Shown here: positions 33,301 through 44,345 of the stretch, one piece after another
How the letters are laid out: the number at the start of each line of letters is the position of its first letter
Position numbering within the stretch: the first letter of the stretch is position 1
Assembly (NCBI GenBank): GCA_036852015.1
Contig: JAANDG010000299.1
Coordinates: 1-64,000, forward strand
Reading direction: 5' to 3'
Source: Pelodera strongyloides
Taxonomy: Eukaryota > Nematoda > Chromadorea > Rhabditida > Rhabditidae
Length of the DNA: 64,000 nucleotides
The notes under the pieces: generated by a model
Told to the model about the DNA's origin: nothing
The model's database searches: none
Seen by the model: only the letters and a program-made list of their open reading frames with translations
Made by a program: the position numbers and the translations under genes

Positions 33301-35670
33301 CTATGGAAAACTGCTGTTTCGCAAACGGCTCTAAGGCCCATGGGCCATAGACAAGCCCACCAAGGGGCCAAACCGGGGAAATGAGAGAGAGAGGGGGTGG
33401 GGGAGGAAGAAAGAGAGAGGCAGAGAGAGGGAGAGAGAGAGAGGGAGAGAGAAGAAGGAATAGAGAGGGAGAGAGGGCCAAGGATCTAGTAATCCACAAA
33501 GGGACCCAGAAAGGACCCAAAAACACACGTGTAGTGCATGTGGGGACAGGGCAGAGGTGCGGGTGGGTGGAAGATATATAAAATAGAACGCTATGAATAT
33601 ACAATGAGAAGTATATCAGAAGTATAATAATAGATCGCAAGCAAAATAATGTGTTCATCAATTTTGAGTATATCAAGATGATGGGAAACAGAAAACTTCT
33701 GTAGATATGCACAGTGTACTGCGTAGCTAACCTACGTTTCATCCAAGTAATTTATGGCTGGTTCCAAAGCTATGCTATTGCTTCCCTATCATCAGGAACA
33801 TAACAAACCACCAAAATGATAGATAAATACTTTTTTTTTAACCTAATCTTTTTCTTCGTGCAAAGAAGAATCAAAAGTCAACAATTTTGGAAATTCTTAT
33901 GCAGCTTTTGGCGCAAATTCATGGTAATTTTAAGAGCGGGGTTTTCCTGCAAACGCGTAGGTTTCGTAGGTCAAAAAGAGAAAACTTCGAAATTAAAGGA
34001 GGGCGGGGGCTCACTAGCATAGGTCAACTGTATTCTTCCCTTTGAATAAAATATGTCATATGCAAGGGTACGAGTGATGATTTCATGCCTCTTATTTTTT
34101 GCAGTCACCTTATTGAAAGCAGCTGTCAACTTATAAATTTAAAAAAAAAATTGAAATATAAATATTAAGATATACCGCGGGCGGAAAGCAATTAATTTGG
34201 GGGCTTAAAATTTGCAAAGGGCCATGACCATGAAACATGTAACAATGTAAGTTTAAGGTTGTCAGGAGGATCCTAAAACCGTAAATAATAATTTGAGTTA
34301 ATAGAACAATATGTAAACGATAAGGTAGATAAATCTGAAATCTGATAGCATGTAGTACCTCGACTTTAGAGTAGTTGCTACGGTCAAGATAGCTACTTTA
34401 GAAAAAAAAAATCGACAAAAATATATGCAAAAAAAAAGATAATACGATACAAGGAAATACAAAACATCAATGATCGATCGATATTTGATTAAAACTTTTT
34501 AGAATTAGCTCAAAGATTAATAAATTGATAGACTTTGTAAGTTTGATGAGAAAACTATCATTGATAAATCACTGGTAATTCGAAGCGCAAAGCGCGAAAG
34601 ACCGAACTTTCTGAAAATGGAAAATGGACGGGCGCGTAGCGCTGAATCAAAAAAAAAAAAAAAGAGATACCATACCAAAGATTGATCGTAGCCATTGCAC
34701 ACAGACGGTCGGCGAACAACGCAAAAATCTATTTATAGTTTGATTGATGTTATGGGTTATGGCTATGTATGGGCATGGAGGTAGACATTATTGAAGCAAT
34801 AAAGCACTAATGTTAGTTATTTAGGATTACTTCCGGAAGCAAGTAGGAAACCTGTCCCTGATCATCAAAGGGTCAGGCGCATGGAAACAGTCATGCTAGT
34901 TACGTAGAAAGACTTGGTCTTCAAAAACTAGCTCCAGAGGTCACACCGAAGAATATTCAGCATAAATCACCCATGAAGCTGACTCTAAAATTATAACATA
35001 GTATCAAAGGAACGGTCCATCATACGAAAAAATAGCTTTCTGGACAAACAAACGTTGGACTAGTATCACCAGGGGCTAAATTATAGGCATAAGAGCCCGG
35101 CTGTATTTATAGCAATGCTTTTAAATCCGACAATAAATTATGATGTTATCAAGAGAAAAAGGTAAAGAATGCCCGGTGTACCCAGGTAACCGGTTTCGAC
35201 CCGAAAACGGGTAAAAACAGAAAAAAATTATGGAAAACAAAAGAAGAATCATTCGTTTCTGATCTCTTGGTCTATCAACTTTATTCAAACGTGCGGTCGC
35301 CGCTTATCAAGTGTGTTTGTCACTGATATTCCTGTCACAATGTATTACAGCCATATAAGAAAACGTGACAAACTCGCCGATTGCCAAATTAGGGAGAACA
35401 ATTGATTTATCGGATTGCTAAAACACATCTGGGGATGGCTTACTGTATCTTCCGGAAAATTCAAACAGAAAATTATCTTATTATCATTAATAATTGACCA
35501 CAACAATCGCAGTTTCAACGTTGGCGTAAGTAAGATATATTTTTGAGTACAGTTGAGGCTTCACGCTAAAAGTTCAACTATTTCTAAGTACTATTTTTTT
35601 TTGATTACCACATCGTATTATCCCTTCGTTTGCAAACCCAAGCTCTTTTCATTTCTCGAGCTCAGACCTT
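30400..35670. other. Gene-poor region
   Basis: AT-rich with a GA-rich tract at 33380-33475. Open frames include 32043-32438 (+, 131 codons) and 33143-33742 (-), the latter running through the GA tract. None has domain signals or splice partners I trust. Around 31480-31930 base composition is more balanced and contains a small hairpin (AGAGCTCCC/AAAGGAGCTTTT). I see no gene. Confidence 0.5.
33380..33475. repeat. (GA)n-rich tract
   Basis: GAGAGA-rich simple sequence that creates a spurious Leu/Ser-rich frame on the minus strand. Confidence 0.9.
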
Positions 35671-35674
35671 TTCT

Positions 35675-35735
35675 CTTTCTCTCTCTCTCTCTCTCTCCCT
35701 CTCTCTCTCTCTCCCTCTCTCTCTCCATCTCTCTA
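35675..35735. repeat. (CT)n tract
   Basis: About 60 bases of CTCTCT simple repeat. Confidence 0.9.
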
Positions 35736-35861
35736 GCTCATATCGCAGTAAAACAGTTCGTCTTCCGCCGAAAGGATAGCACGTGGACTCCGTGAACTTC
35801 TTCACGAACTCACATGTTGAGTAGATAAGCGGATAAGGCCCTTCGCTGATCAAGAAACCGG

Positions 35862-36060
35862 CTAGAGAGCACGCAGAAACGAGAGACTCAGATCATCGAA
35901 GAATTTAGGGAAAAAACGCGGGCTTCTGCGATTCCGTAACTTCAACGTGGGGGTCAGGTGGCGAGCATGCGGGCTCGCGCCGAAAAAAATTGGCGAGGGA
36001 TACGGTAATTGAAGAGACGCAGAGACATTCTTGCAAAATCTGCGAAATGAATCTTGGACA
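35862..36060 (-). CDS. Possible terminal exon of the 39-43 kb minus-strand gene
   Basis: Minus-strand exon with acceptor TTTTGCACAG just above 36060, then an open frame of 65 codons to a stop. The first base would complete the codon left open by the exon at 39355-39256. The frame is Arg/Pro/Phe-rich (RHLTPTLKLRNRRSPRFF). A phase match has a one-in-three chance of occurring randomly and no nearby AATAAA is seen, so support is weak. Confidence 0.2.
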
Positions 36061-36440
36061 CTGTGCAAAAGTGACCGATTCGAAAACCAAATATTGAGAA
36101 GACAGAGAAGCAGTGATGAGAGAGACGAGAGAGAGGGAAAGTTAGAGAGAATGAGATGAAGAAAGAGACAAAGAAGGGAAAAGAGAGAGAGAAAGAAGAG
36201 ATAGATACTTATCAAATACTTGGATTGCCGATCAAAGCTTCTTGATGGTGATATAAGTGATAAATAAATCAAGGAACACAAAAGGAACCCTAGGGTAATC
36301 TTTGTCCGCGTTACGTCCATGAAGGCGTAAGTGTGTATAAGTACGTAAGTATGTAAGTACCAGACGGCTATCGCCGCCTGAGGCGGCATTCAAGTTTAAA
36401 GTATGCTACGTAAACGATACTTCGAAGTGCGCATATTTAT

Positions 36441-36938
36441 ATGAAACGTCTGAAGCGTATATTCCAACGACTGTGTAAGATAACCTATACCTATTGCGCA
36501 TATTTTGTAAATATGGAACAGGTGCCCACTTATACCAAATGCCTGAAACGTAGAAAAAAATTCGTTGCGGTCGTAATCACAAATAAATTCACCCGGCCAC
36601 AAACTCTTCTCCTTTATATAATAAGATGTAAAAAAGAAGAAATCTTTGCTTTGCAAGTCATCTACATGAAAACTCCACAGAAAAAAACTTGCTTGCAGAA
36701 AGATAAACATATCACTAATAAACTGGCAAAGAATGCGGATATATCTAGTTCAAATAAAAACAAAACAGGCTGTTTTCCAGAAGCTCAAGGGGTAAATATT
36801 ATTTTTCTCACAGGCTTGGGGAGCAAAGCTCACAGCTCCCCGACCGGTTTTGCAACAGGGATCCGGGGGTCTTCCTATTGGCCATTTAGTAGCTTATTAT
36901 TTGTTTGGTACAACTCCCCTGTGCATATTCATATTTAG
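36441..36938 (+). CDS. 165-codon open frame, no recognised domain
   Basis: ATG-started open frame, Lys/Ile/Thr-rich, no signal peptide, motif or splice context. It is long for a chance frame in AT-rich DNA, but composition is what random AT-rich sequence gives. I do not assign a function. Confidence 0.15.
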   Translation: MKRLKRIFQRLCKITYTYCAYFVNMEQVPTYTKCLKRRKKFVAVVITNKFTRPQTLLLYIIRCKKEEIFALQVIYMKTPQKKTCLQKDKHITNKLAKNADISSSNKNKTGCFPEAQGVNIIFLTGLGSKAHSSPTGFATGIRGSSYWPFSSLLFVWYNSPVHIHI

Positions 36939-37195
36939 TGGAAATCATATTCAATTATACGTTGTACGTTAGCACCACTGGTTTTTTGGTCAATCGAACT
37001 TTTACGTAAGCTACACCTGCTGATGCACTAAGTAAAAGAAAACAGTTCAAAAATGCATATTTTCATATTTTTGTAGACCCTAATTTCCTATGCATTCTTC
37101 TTGGTCTCGAGGTAATTAAGCTTTTTATTGCTTGGGAGGCCAGAAAGCTGCTGAGGTCCGTTAAAAGTGATGAAGGGTCCTAATATCCATGTAGA

Positions 37196-37350
37196 GAGAT
37201 ACCAAGAGAGAGAGGGAGAGAGAGAGAGAGAAAGAGAGAAAGAGAGAAAGAGAGAGACAGAAAGAGACAGAAAGAGAAAGAGAGAGAAGAGAGAGTGGAG
37301 AGGAAAAAATGAGATAACGAGAGAGAGAGAAAGAAAGAGAGAGAGAGAAT
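37196..37350. repeat. (GA)n-rich tract
   Basis: About 150 bases of GAGAGA/AAAGAGAG repeats with a few interruptions. Confidence 0.9.
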
Positions 37351-38029
37351 AATCATCTTGGGTCCTTGCCCTTGTGTTCCGTGTTTTTGCTCGCAAATTA
37401 GATCCCGTTCTCCTGACTATTATCCTTTCTCCAATTGAATTGTGTAGATTGTCCGATAAAAACAAAATGACCAAAACACAGGGAAGAAATTAATGGAGAG
37501 CTCCAGAAACTGCCAAGATTATGTAAACACGCAGAAATTTTTTTATCTGCATGTCACTGAAGAAAGTTGCCTTAAAGGAGGAGGCTCACGAGAATGAAGT
37601 GCTCAAATAGTTTCCTTTTATCAAAAGATGGTGGCATTAATTTTCAACTAAACAGCTTGAAAGTTCGAGGTATTACATCATAACGCATGCGGCATACCTT
37701 GCATATGTCATATTTTATTCAAGGGGAACAATACACCTGACCTATGCTAGGCAGCACCCCTTCAAAAAAACGCTACGGCAAAATGGTCCCACCAAGGCGT
37801 TGCCGTTGCTTGATTCGTGGTATACCGCCGGCTCGTCTAGGTGGAAGCTAGGCACGCGCGGCAGTTATACGGCCAAGGAACGCATATATGTCTATTTTGC
37901 TGGGTAGAAGACCGTGATACTCAGCTTTTTGAAAAGAGTATAGATATAGGGCATGCGGTGGTAGGGTGAACTTCATTTAGTGACATTTTGAACCTCATTT
38001 TCTTCTCCTCTTTAGTACTCCTCCCTCTC

Positions 38030-38045
38030 TCATACTCTTTCTCAT

Positions 38046-38077
<32 letters not shown>

Positions 38078-38095
38078 CCTCTCTCTTCCCCCCTG
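38030..38095. repeat. (CT)n tract
   Basis: CTCTCT simple repeat with TTTCTC interruptions. Confidence 0.9.
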
Positions 38096-38958
38096 TCAAT
38101 CCTGCAAGTCGCAAAATTAAATATACAAATAAATACCACGCGCAGGGGCACAGTACTTAGCTGATAGTTAAATAGATACAAAATAGCACCACGTGAAACT
38201 TTGTGATTACGGTATTTAGAAGATCGAATAGAAGTCGGAAAATGACCAACGACGACCATGGAAAGAAAGGGATTGTTTCGTTTGTTCATTTCTGCAAATC
38301 AACTACAAGATAATTGATAAGCTGATTAGGATGACAAGTTACGATAAAAAAAAATGTTTAAGAATCGTGCAAAGGTATCACGTAAAGCATACTTGCATAC
38401 TAGCTTTGCGTGATGCAAGTAACAACTTAACAAGTTAACAAGCATGATAGCTCGACACTTTTATACCCTTTAATACTAACACCTCAATTGGCAATGTAAA
38501 AAAAACTGAAAAAGTCCCGCAGACAAAATAAATGGTCTACCAAAAGCTAGGTACACAGCCAGTCCCCACGAGATCAATATAAGCCTCAACTACACAGTGA
38601 CGAAATCTATTACGAAACAACGAAAGGAGACCGAAAATAGAAAAAGTTAATTACCAAAAAGGTCATAATGGGCAAAAAGGAATGGATATGCGTTCTGGCT
38701 ACAAAATCCAAAAAGAATGGAAATGGCTTTTTTACTATTATTTACGTGTTGAAAGGCTTGACTGAAAAAAATGCCTCGGCGCCAAATAATACTATATGTG
38801 TTAAACCGAAAACAGGAAAGAAAAAGAAAAGTGACCTATTTTGTCTACTGTTGAATTTATTGATTATTTGTAAGGTTTCATCAAAGATTAAAACTTACAT
38901 ACAGCCTTTGGGTCCAATTGGTTTCTCATGCAACAAAACTCACAAAATGCAAACAATT

Positions 38959-39140
38959 TTAAAGCGAAAAATCGGCCGGTAGTTGAAACACATCGAGTAA
39001 ACTAGCACTCGTATGCAGCTGATGCAAATGAATATAAATTAGAATAAAAATCGAGCTAAATTCGAGCAACTTAGAATATATACGTAAGAATTCCGCTGTC
39101 CACGATGCGTTTCAAAAACCGGTCGGAATTTTGCTCTGAG
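38959..39140. mobile_element. TTAAAGCG-ended MITE
   Basis: TTAAAGCGAAAAATCGGCCG at the left. The right end CCGGTCGGAATTTTGCTC has diverged. Confidence 0.8.
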
Positions 39141-39255
39141 AATTTTTATAAAAAAAAACATACCTGCCTTCATACAAGTAAGGAATCAAACTTTTACAGC
39201 TGTATGTCATAATAATTATTATTATCGATTGATTGATTGATTTTTATAAACTCAC

Positions 39256-42200
39256 AGGTTGGGCAGACTGTCCCTACGCGCCTCATTGCCAAGCGCCTTG
39301 TGTAGATAATGATACACGGTTGAACCGCGGCCACTATTGGTTGGCGAATGGCATTCTGAAAAAAAAATCAATAATCAAGAATAATTATCGATTGATTATC
39401 GTTTAAAGCTGTACCATATCTTACGAAGGAGCCTAGTACTAGTAGCATTAACATTTATTATCGATGAGTTACGGTGATGTGATAAAATAACAGTAAAGGA
39501 TCTCGTGGATTTTGTTAGTTAAAAATCATCGTGAGGGATTTTGTTAGTTAAATTAAAAGCAAGTTGTACTAGGACAAACTTTTCACTTAAAGTTTTTAAA
39601 GCAGTATTGTAACTACTTTGGGAAATTTGCGTATCATATACGCATATCCGATGTATCCCATGCAAATTTGGGGCCGGAAGCTTTGTATGGGCACCAAACA
39701 TTTGCATAGGATACATAGGATGGCATATGCAAATTTTCCAAAGTAGGTGCAATACTGCTTTAAGACCAACAACATGTAGTATTACAGTACCTTACACTAA
39801 CTTACTTCGCGGTTTCACATTAAGTTACTATCTTACGGTAGGTTACGATGCCGTGCTCAAATATTTTTTCTATATTTAAATATTTTATGGGGACGATCTT
39901 CATGTACTCATTGTCAGAAGTAGGCAAAACACTCCTTGTTATGAAATATCCACCTATAAAGCAAGCAAGGTTAGTAAGCAGTGCGTCAGACTTGCGGCTG
40001 GACACGGCGGTCCGTGAGTGCGGCAAGTGTCGTGGCGGTAGACTGGCGCGACTCCGGCGCACGTAAGTGTGAGCCGCGACAGCAACCATACCTGGGGTGT
40101 TTGGCGGACTGCCAGGAGCTCGAACGCTCAAATCATGCTCAATCATATCAGCGTACACTTCTGCGGCTTGCGTCCAACGTTGAGAACTAAACGAAAAAAA
40201 CGTTTTGGTAAAAAAAATATACAAAAAAAAATATAAAACGCGGAGTTATGCTTGACGTCGATGTATTATCTTGTTGATTATCTGGGACTGATTGTGCTAA
40301 TAATTCTAACTAAACTTGGCGCATAATGACGTAAAAAACGCAGCAATGACATATCTTATTATATAAAGTTGGGAGCTTTGTTTGTTTGTTTGTGCGTTTG
40401 TTTGAGTGTACGTTTGGATGATGTGCGTTACGCTCAGGTTGTAGGATTGGTTCAGTAGTTCACGTTCCCGTGCACTGAGCCATCTCACTTCCCGAGCGCC
40501 CCTCTCACAAACGTCCAAAAAAGGCTGCATATGTGGAATATGTGTGGTGTATCGTTCGGGCGTTTCTGCGGCACAAAGGGTTCAAAGAACACTCACGGCA
40601 CAAAACTCAAAGAACGACCAATTTTGAAAACTTGAAATCACCCTTTTTCGTCTAATGCTTTATTTACTCTTATTACAAAAATTTTCCATATTGCCTTTCA
40701 ACGTGAGGTTATCCTCACCTTGAGCAACCTACGAGAATCCAGCCCTGACCTACGCACTCGCAGACTGCATATACTCACTGCATATACTCACCAACGCCAT
40801 TGCGGATGGCTCACACGAATGCCACACAAAATGTTGCATTATACTCCAAGGAAGCGGAGTATCGGCCGAGCGATAATGTTCAAGGAACATCCACTTGCCA
40901 TGCAACGCCATTGTGGAGCGCTCACATGAGCACCACACAAAAGTTTGCATGTACATCAAGGGCGCGGAGTACACGCCGAGCGATAGAGTTCAAAGAACAC
41001 CCACTGCAGGGCACCTCCACTGCGGAACGCCCAGTGAACGCTACAAAGGCTGCCATATACAGAATGCTTGCGGGGTATCGTTCGAGCGATTATGCGGCAA
41101 GTAGGCCGAGATCCCTGTTCCATGCAATTCAAGAAGCATATTCGCAATAATTCCCTGTCAATGGCATCGATGTATGCTCAACTTGATGTTCCCCGTGGCG
41201 CCGGTCCTTATTTAGGAGGAATATAGTCAACAGAAACTAAGTTATATCCCCGTGTTTGATATTGGTGTAGGTTTCAAAAGGAAAATAACAAAAGTGAAAC
41301 CATTTTCTTCAGACAAATGTTTGCTTCTAACTTATATAGCCCAGCGAAATATTGCGACGTATCATCCAGGCACATTCCTTTTTTTAGGATTTGAAATTTT
41401 TTCGATATTGTAGAGGTAGAGTCCAGCAAGTTGCAGACAATTTAGGAGGAATATAGTCAACAGAAACTAAGTTCTAACCCGTGTTCAATATTGGTATGGG
41501 TTTCAAAAAGAAAAAGAAAGACTGGAGACTTTGGATAGAAATGTTTCCTCCTATCTTATATAGCCCAGAGAAACATTGCGGCGTATCAGCCATGCGATAT
41601 TAAGCTGCTTTTAGGCTTTGGCACTTTTTTCGATGTCCTAGAGTAGAGCAAGTTGCAGACAATTTAGGAGAAATATAGTCAACAGAAACTAAGTTCTTTC
41701 CCCAGGAAACTATTCTTGCAAGAAAGAGTTGCCTCTACTTATAGATATAGCCCAGTGAAACATAGCGACCATCAGCGAATATTGGAAAGACGCCTCAGGC
41801 GGCGGTAGCCGACTGGTACTTATATAAAAAGTCGTATCCTTGAGTGTTACTAATTTCGCTCTAACATAAGCCATAAAGGGATAACCGAAAATAGAAACGT
41901 AAGATAAATAATACTAGAAAAATGAAGATAAAAAGGATAGCATTCAGTATAAATAAGCAGTGAACGTTTGTCGGCACGCCCACTTTAGCCCGATAGATAT
42001 TATGTTACGTTTGTTTACTTTTACGTCAAAAGTACATATAATTGTGAAATCGTAGGAACTACTTTGCACTTTGGACCAATTTTGCAGTGCTGTCTGACAA
42101 AAGCTGCTTATCATTATTTATTTGTTATTTACTTAAACGGCAGAAAAAGAGCGGTTGTAAGGGTCAGACCCATAAAAATATATAATGTCTGCTACGATGT

Positions 42201-43013
42201 TCAGCTAGATTTCGTGTTGCTCCCTAAGCTATGTTTCTCCATTAAAGGGAGAGGCCCACGAGAAAAAAGTTTCCCCTTATTTTGTTTGCACAGAATGTCC
42301 GGAATTTCAGTAATATTACTGTGAAAACCGCATTTCTTTGAACCTAGTTATTCCCGGGCAAACAGTTCGGCCAGGTACCGTAGACAGAATCAATTTTGCG
42401 CTTTTAGGGCACTGCTGTATTGGAAACGCCTTGTTATAATCGTAGGAATGATCTTCATTCGTTTAACCACTATCATGAAGAAAAAGAATGCTAGTGGATG
42501 GATTTAAACCGTAAAAACGTTCCTGACTACGGTACCTGGCCGAGCTGTTTGCCGGGGAATAACTCGGTGAGTTTTAGGTGCAAAGAAATGCGGTTTTTAC
42601 AGTAACATTTCTGAAATTCCGGAAATTCTGTGCAAGTAAATCGAACAAATGATATTTCTCGTGGGCCTCGTCCCTTTAAAGCGAACTACCGGCCGGTTTT
42701 TGAAACGCATCGTGGACAATTGAATTCTTACGTATTTATTCTAATTTGCTCGGATTTAGCTCGATCTTTTAGACTAGTTTATGTTCATTTGCATAAGCTG
42801 CATAAGAATGCTGGTGTACTCGATGTGTTTCAAAAACCTGCCGGGATTTCGCTTTAAAAAAATATGATATAAACTAATTTATAAAATAATTGGAAAAGTT
42901 TATACTTACTCCTGTTGGTGGTATTCGGGTGATACTCCCAGTGAGTCAGCAACAACGTTTGGAGCACAGCAATTACACGGTACTACGCAGTCGCACGCGG
43001 TCATTGTTTGCAT
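39256..43013 (-). CDS. Unrecognised gene, first three coding exons
   Basis: Minus-strand exons 43013-42910 (ATG), 40186-40092 and 39355-39256, with GT-AG introns and phases (2, 1, 2) that agree at both junctions. Exon 1 is Cys-rich (TACDCVVPCNCCAP). Exon 2 reads RWTQAAEVYADMIEHDL then a Pro/Ser segment (RAPGSPPNTP). Exon 3 reads CHSPTNSGRGSTVYHYLHKA then LGNEARRDSLPNL. The Cys cluster could be palmitoylated or bind metal, but I recognise no domain. The rest of the gene lies at lower coordinates and was not identified with confidence. The 2.7-kb first intron holds tandem repeats and TTAA-ended elements. Confidence 0.5.
39596..39763. mobile_element. Fold-back element related to 24950 and 59951
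   Basis: TTAAAGCAGTATTGTAACTA at the left, TGCAATACTGCTTTAA at the right. Inner arms carry the same CATAGGATACATAGGAT motif but are more diverged than in the other two copies. Confidence 0.8.
40525..41150. repeat. Tandem repeats of about 115 bases
   Basis: Units begin near 40796, 40909 and 41026 (GCCATTGCGGATGGCTCAC and variants), each with GGAGTATCGGCCGAGCGAT-like and TTCAAGGAACATCCACT-like segments. A partial unit is at 40525-40620. The 116-codon frame at 40800-41150 follows the repeats and is probably not a gene. Confidence 0.7.
41209..41787. repeat. Tandem repeat, about 230-base period, 2.5 copies
   Basis: TTTAGGAGGAATATAGTCAA followed by CAGAAACTAAGTT recurs at about 41211, 41441 and 41667. 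Each unit also has TTATATAGCCCAG and GAGCAAGTTGCAGAC-like segments. Confidence 0.85.
42242..42679. mobile_element. Long inverted-repeat element, about 435 bases
   Basis: Left arm from TTAAAGGGAGAGGCCCACGA to GCCAGGTACCGTAG matches the reverse of the right arm ending TCGTGGGCCTCGTCCCTTTAA. The arms are about 160 bases. No ORF. Ends with TTAA, which it shares with the next element. Truncated relatives begin at about 37575 and at 63973. Confidence 0.85.
42676..42857. mobile_element. TTAAAGCG-ended MITE abutting the long inverted repeat
   Basis: TTAAAGCGAACTACCGGCCG at the left, TGCCGGGATTTCGCTTTAA at the right. Its left TTAA is the same TTAA that ends the element before it. Confidence 0.9.
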
Positions 43014-43802
43014 AATTAGGATTCGCGATAATTAGAGCTGAAAATTATTTGAACGATAATTACAAATTCACAATATACACTGTGAACACGGATACACCAC
43101 ATGTAAGGGCACAGACAACGACGCGATAAATTAAACAATTTAAAGAGGTGTAACGGCGTTTTTTGAAACGTATGTCGGACAACTGCATTCCCACGTGTTG
43201 TATGCAAATGATATATAATTAGACTAAAAACCGCGCAGTGTCGAAACAGTTATTGGCATACACTAACTGGAAATACAACGTCCAACATATGTTTCAAAAA
43301 CCGGCTGTTTTTTTAAGGGATCTGCTCGTGTAAAACAACGAAGTAAAGACACTTGCAATCACATGTTATGTAAGTTATCTTTTCCATCGAGCAAAGTCAA
43401 TGAGCCCTACGATTAGAAAGATTATTGCACTGACTAAGGAATATAAACATTTGATGGTTTTATAAAAGTGCACAAGATTTATATGACCGGACATAATCTT
43501 ACTTTTGTTAAGCTCTTCTGGTAAAGAATTAATCCGAATCATGTTGAGCCGAAGCCCTGCGTTCCATTACTCTAATTGTACATAGTTTCTTCTTAAAGAT
43601 TTTTTCTGTAAAAAAAACTGTTATATATTGCCAATGGATTAATTTTTAATAAGAATCTAAATTGGGAATTAGATTACGGAACTGTCCTCGGCATCTAAAT
43701 TTATATACATTACAAATGAATAGGGAAGTATAATTTTTTATATATTGTACTTTAGATACAGCGGGATAAAGAAATGGTATATGTAGAATGCTTGCTGTTT
43801 AC

Positions 43803-43920
43803 GCTTGATGTTATAATAATAAAAGAAAAAGTACGCTTCATGTTATTATAATAAAAGAAAAATCATGCTTGATGTTATTATAAAAGAAAAATCATGCTTG
43901 ATGTTATTATAAAAGAAAAA
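43803..43920. repeat. Tandem repeat of about 32-36 bases, four copies
   Basis: Units read GCTTGATGTTATTATAAAAG plus AAAAATCAT with small length variation. Confidence 0.85.
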
Positions 43921-44035
43921 AACTTAGATGGCCGGATTAATACGGGTGTAAACTTAAGCCTAAGCGATAAAAGTGCGGAAATACAGTTTGGTAAGTTGCA
44001 CTACAGTATAACAGGGTGTTAAGAACGCGAAACTT

Positions 44036-44345
44036 TGGCCGGCGCGCGCCCTACAAAAAAAATGGGTGGGTCCAGGCATGGTGGCCTACCCATTTCGGGC
44101 CTGATGTAGAGGGCGCACCGGCGCAGCCTGATGCAGGCCTGAGTACGGCGATCTTCAAGTTTCGTGTGTAGTTTCGTTCGCCTACATCATGCCTACATCG
44201 GGCCCACATCAGGCGCACCAGCCGCCCACCTTTTCTGTGTCACTCGAGTTACTTTCCCCTTTATGGGCGAGGTGTAGGCGGCCCACCCGTTTCGGGCCCA
44301 GTGTAGGCCGCGCACAAGTTTCCCCAGTGCAGAGGCGCAGAGGAA
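44036..44345. mobile_element. GC-rich inverted-repeat element
   Basis: Repeated and complementary motifs (GGTGGCCTACCC, TTCGGGCC, GATGTAGGC, GGCGCACC) across about 300 bases in otherwise AT-rich DNA. Similar composition and motifs to 30290-30395. No ORF with recognisable content. Confidence 0.55.

Noticed and set aside
33143..33742. 199-codon minus-strand open frame
   Set aside because: Its middle is the (GA)n tract read as Leu/Ser/Pro. The flanks have no domain and no splice context.
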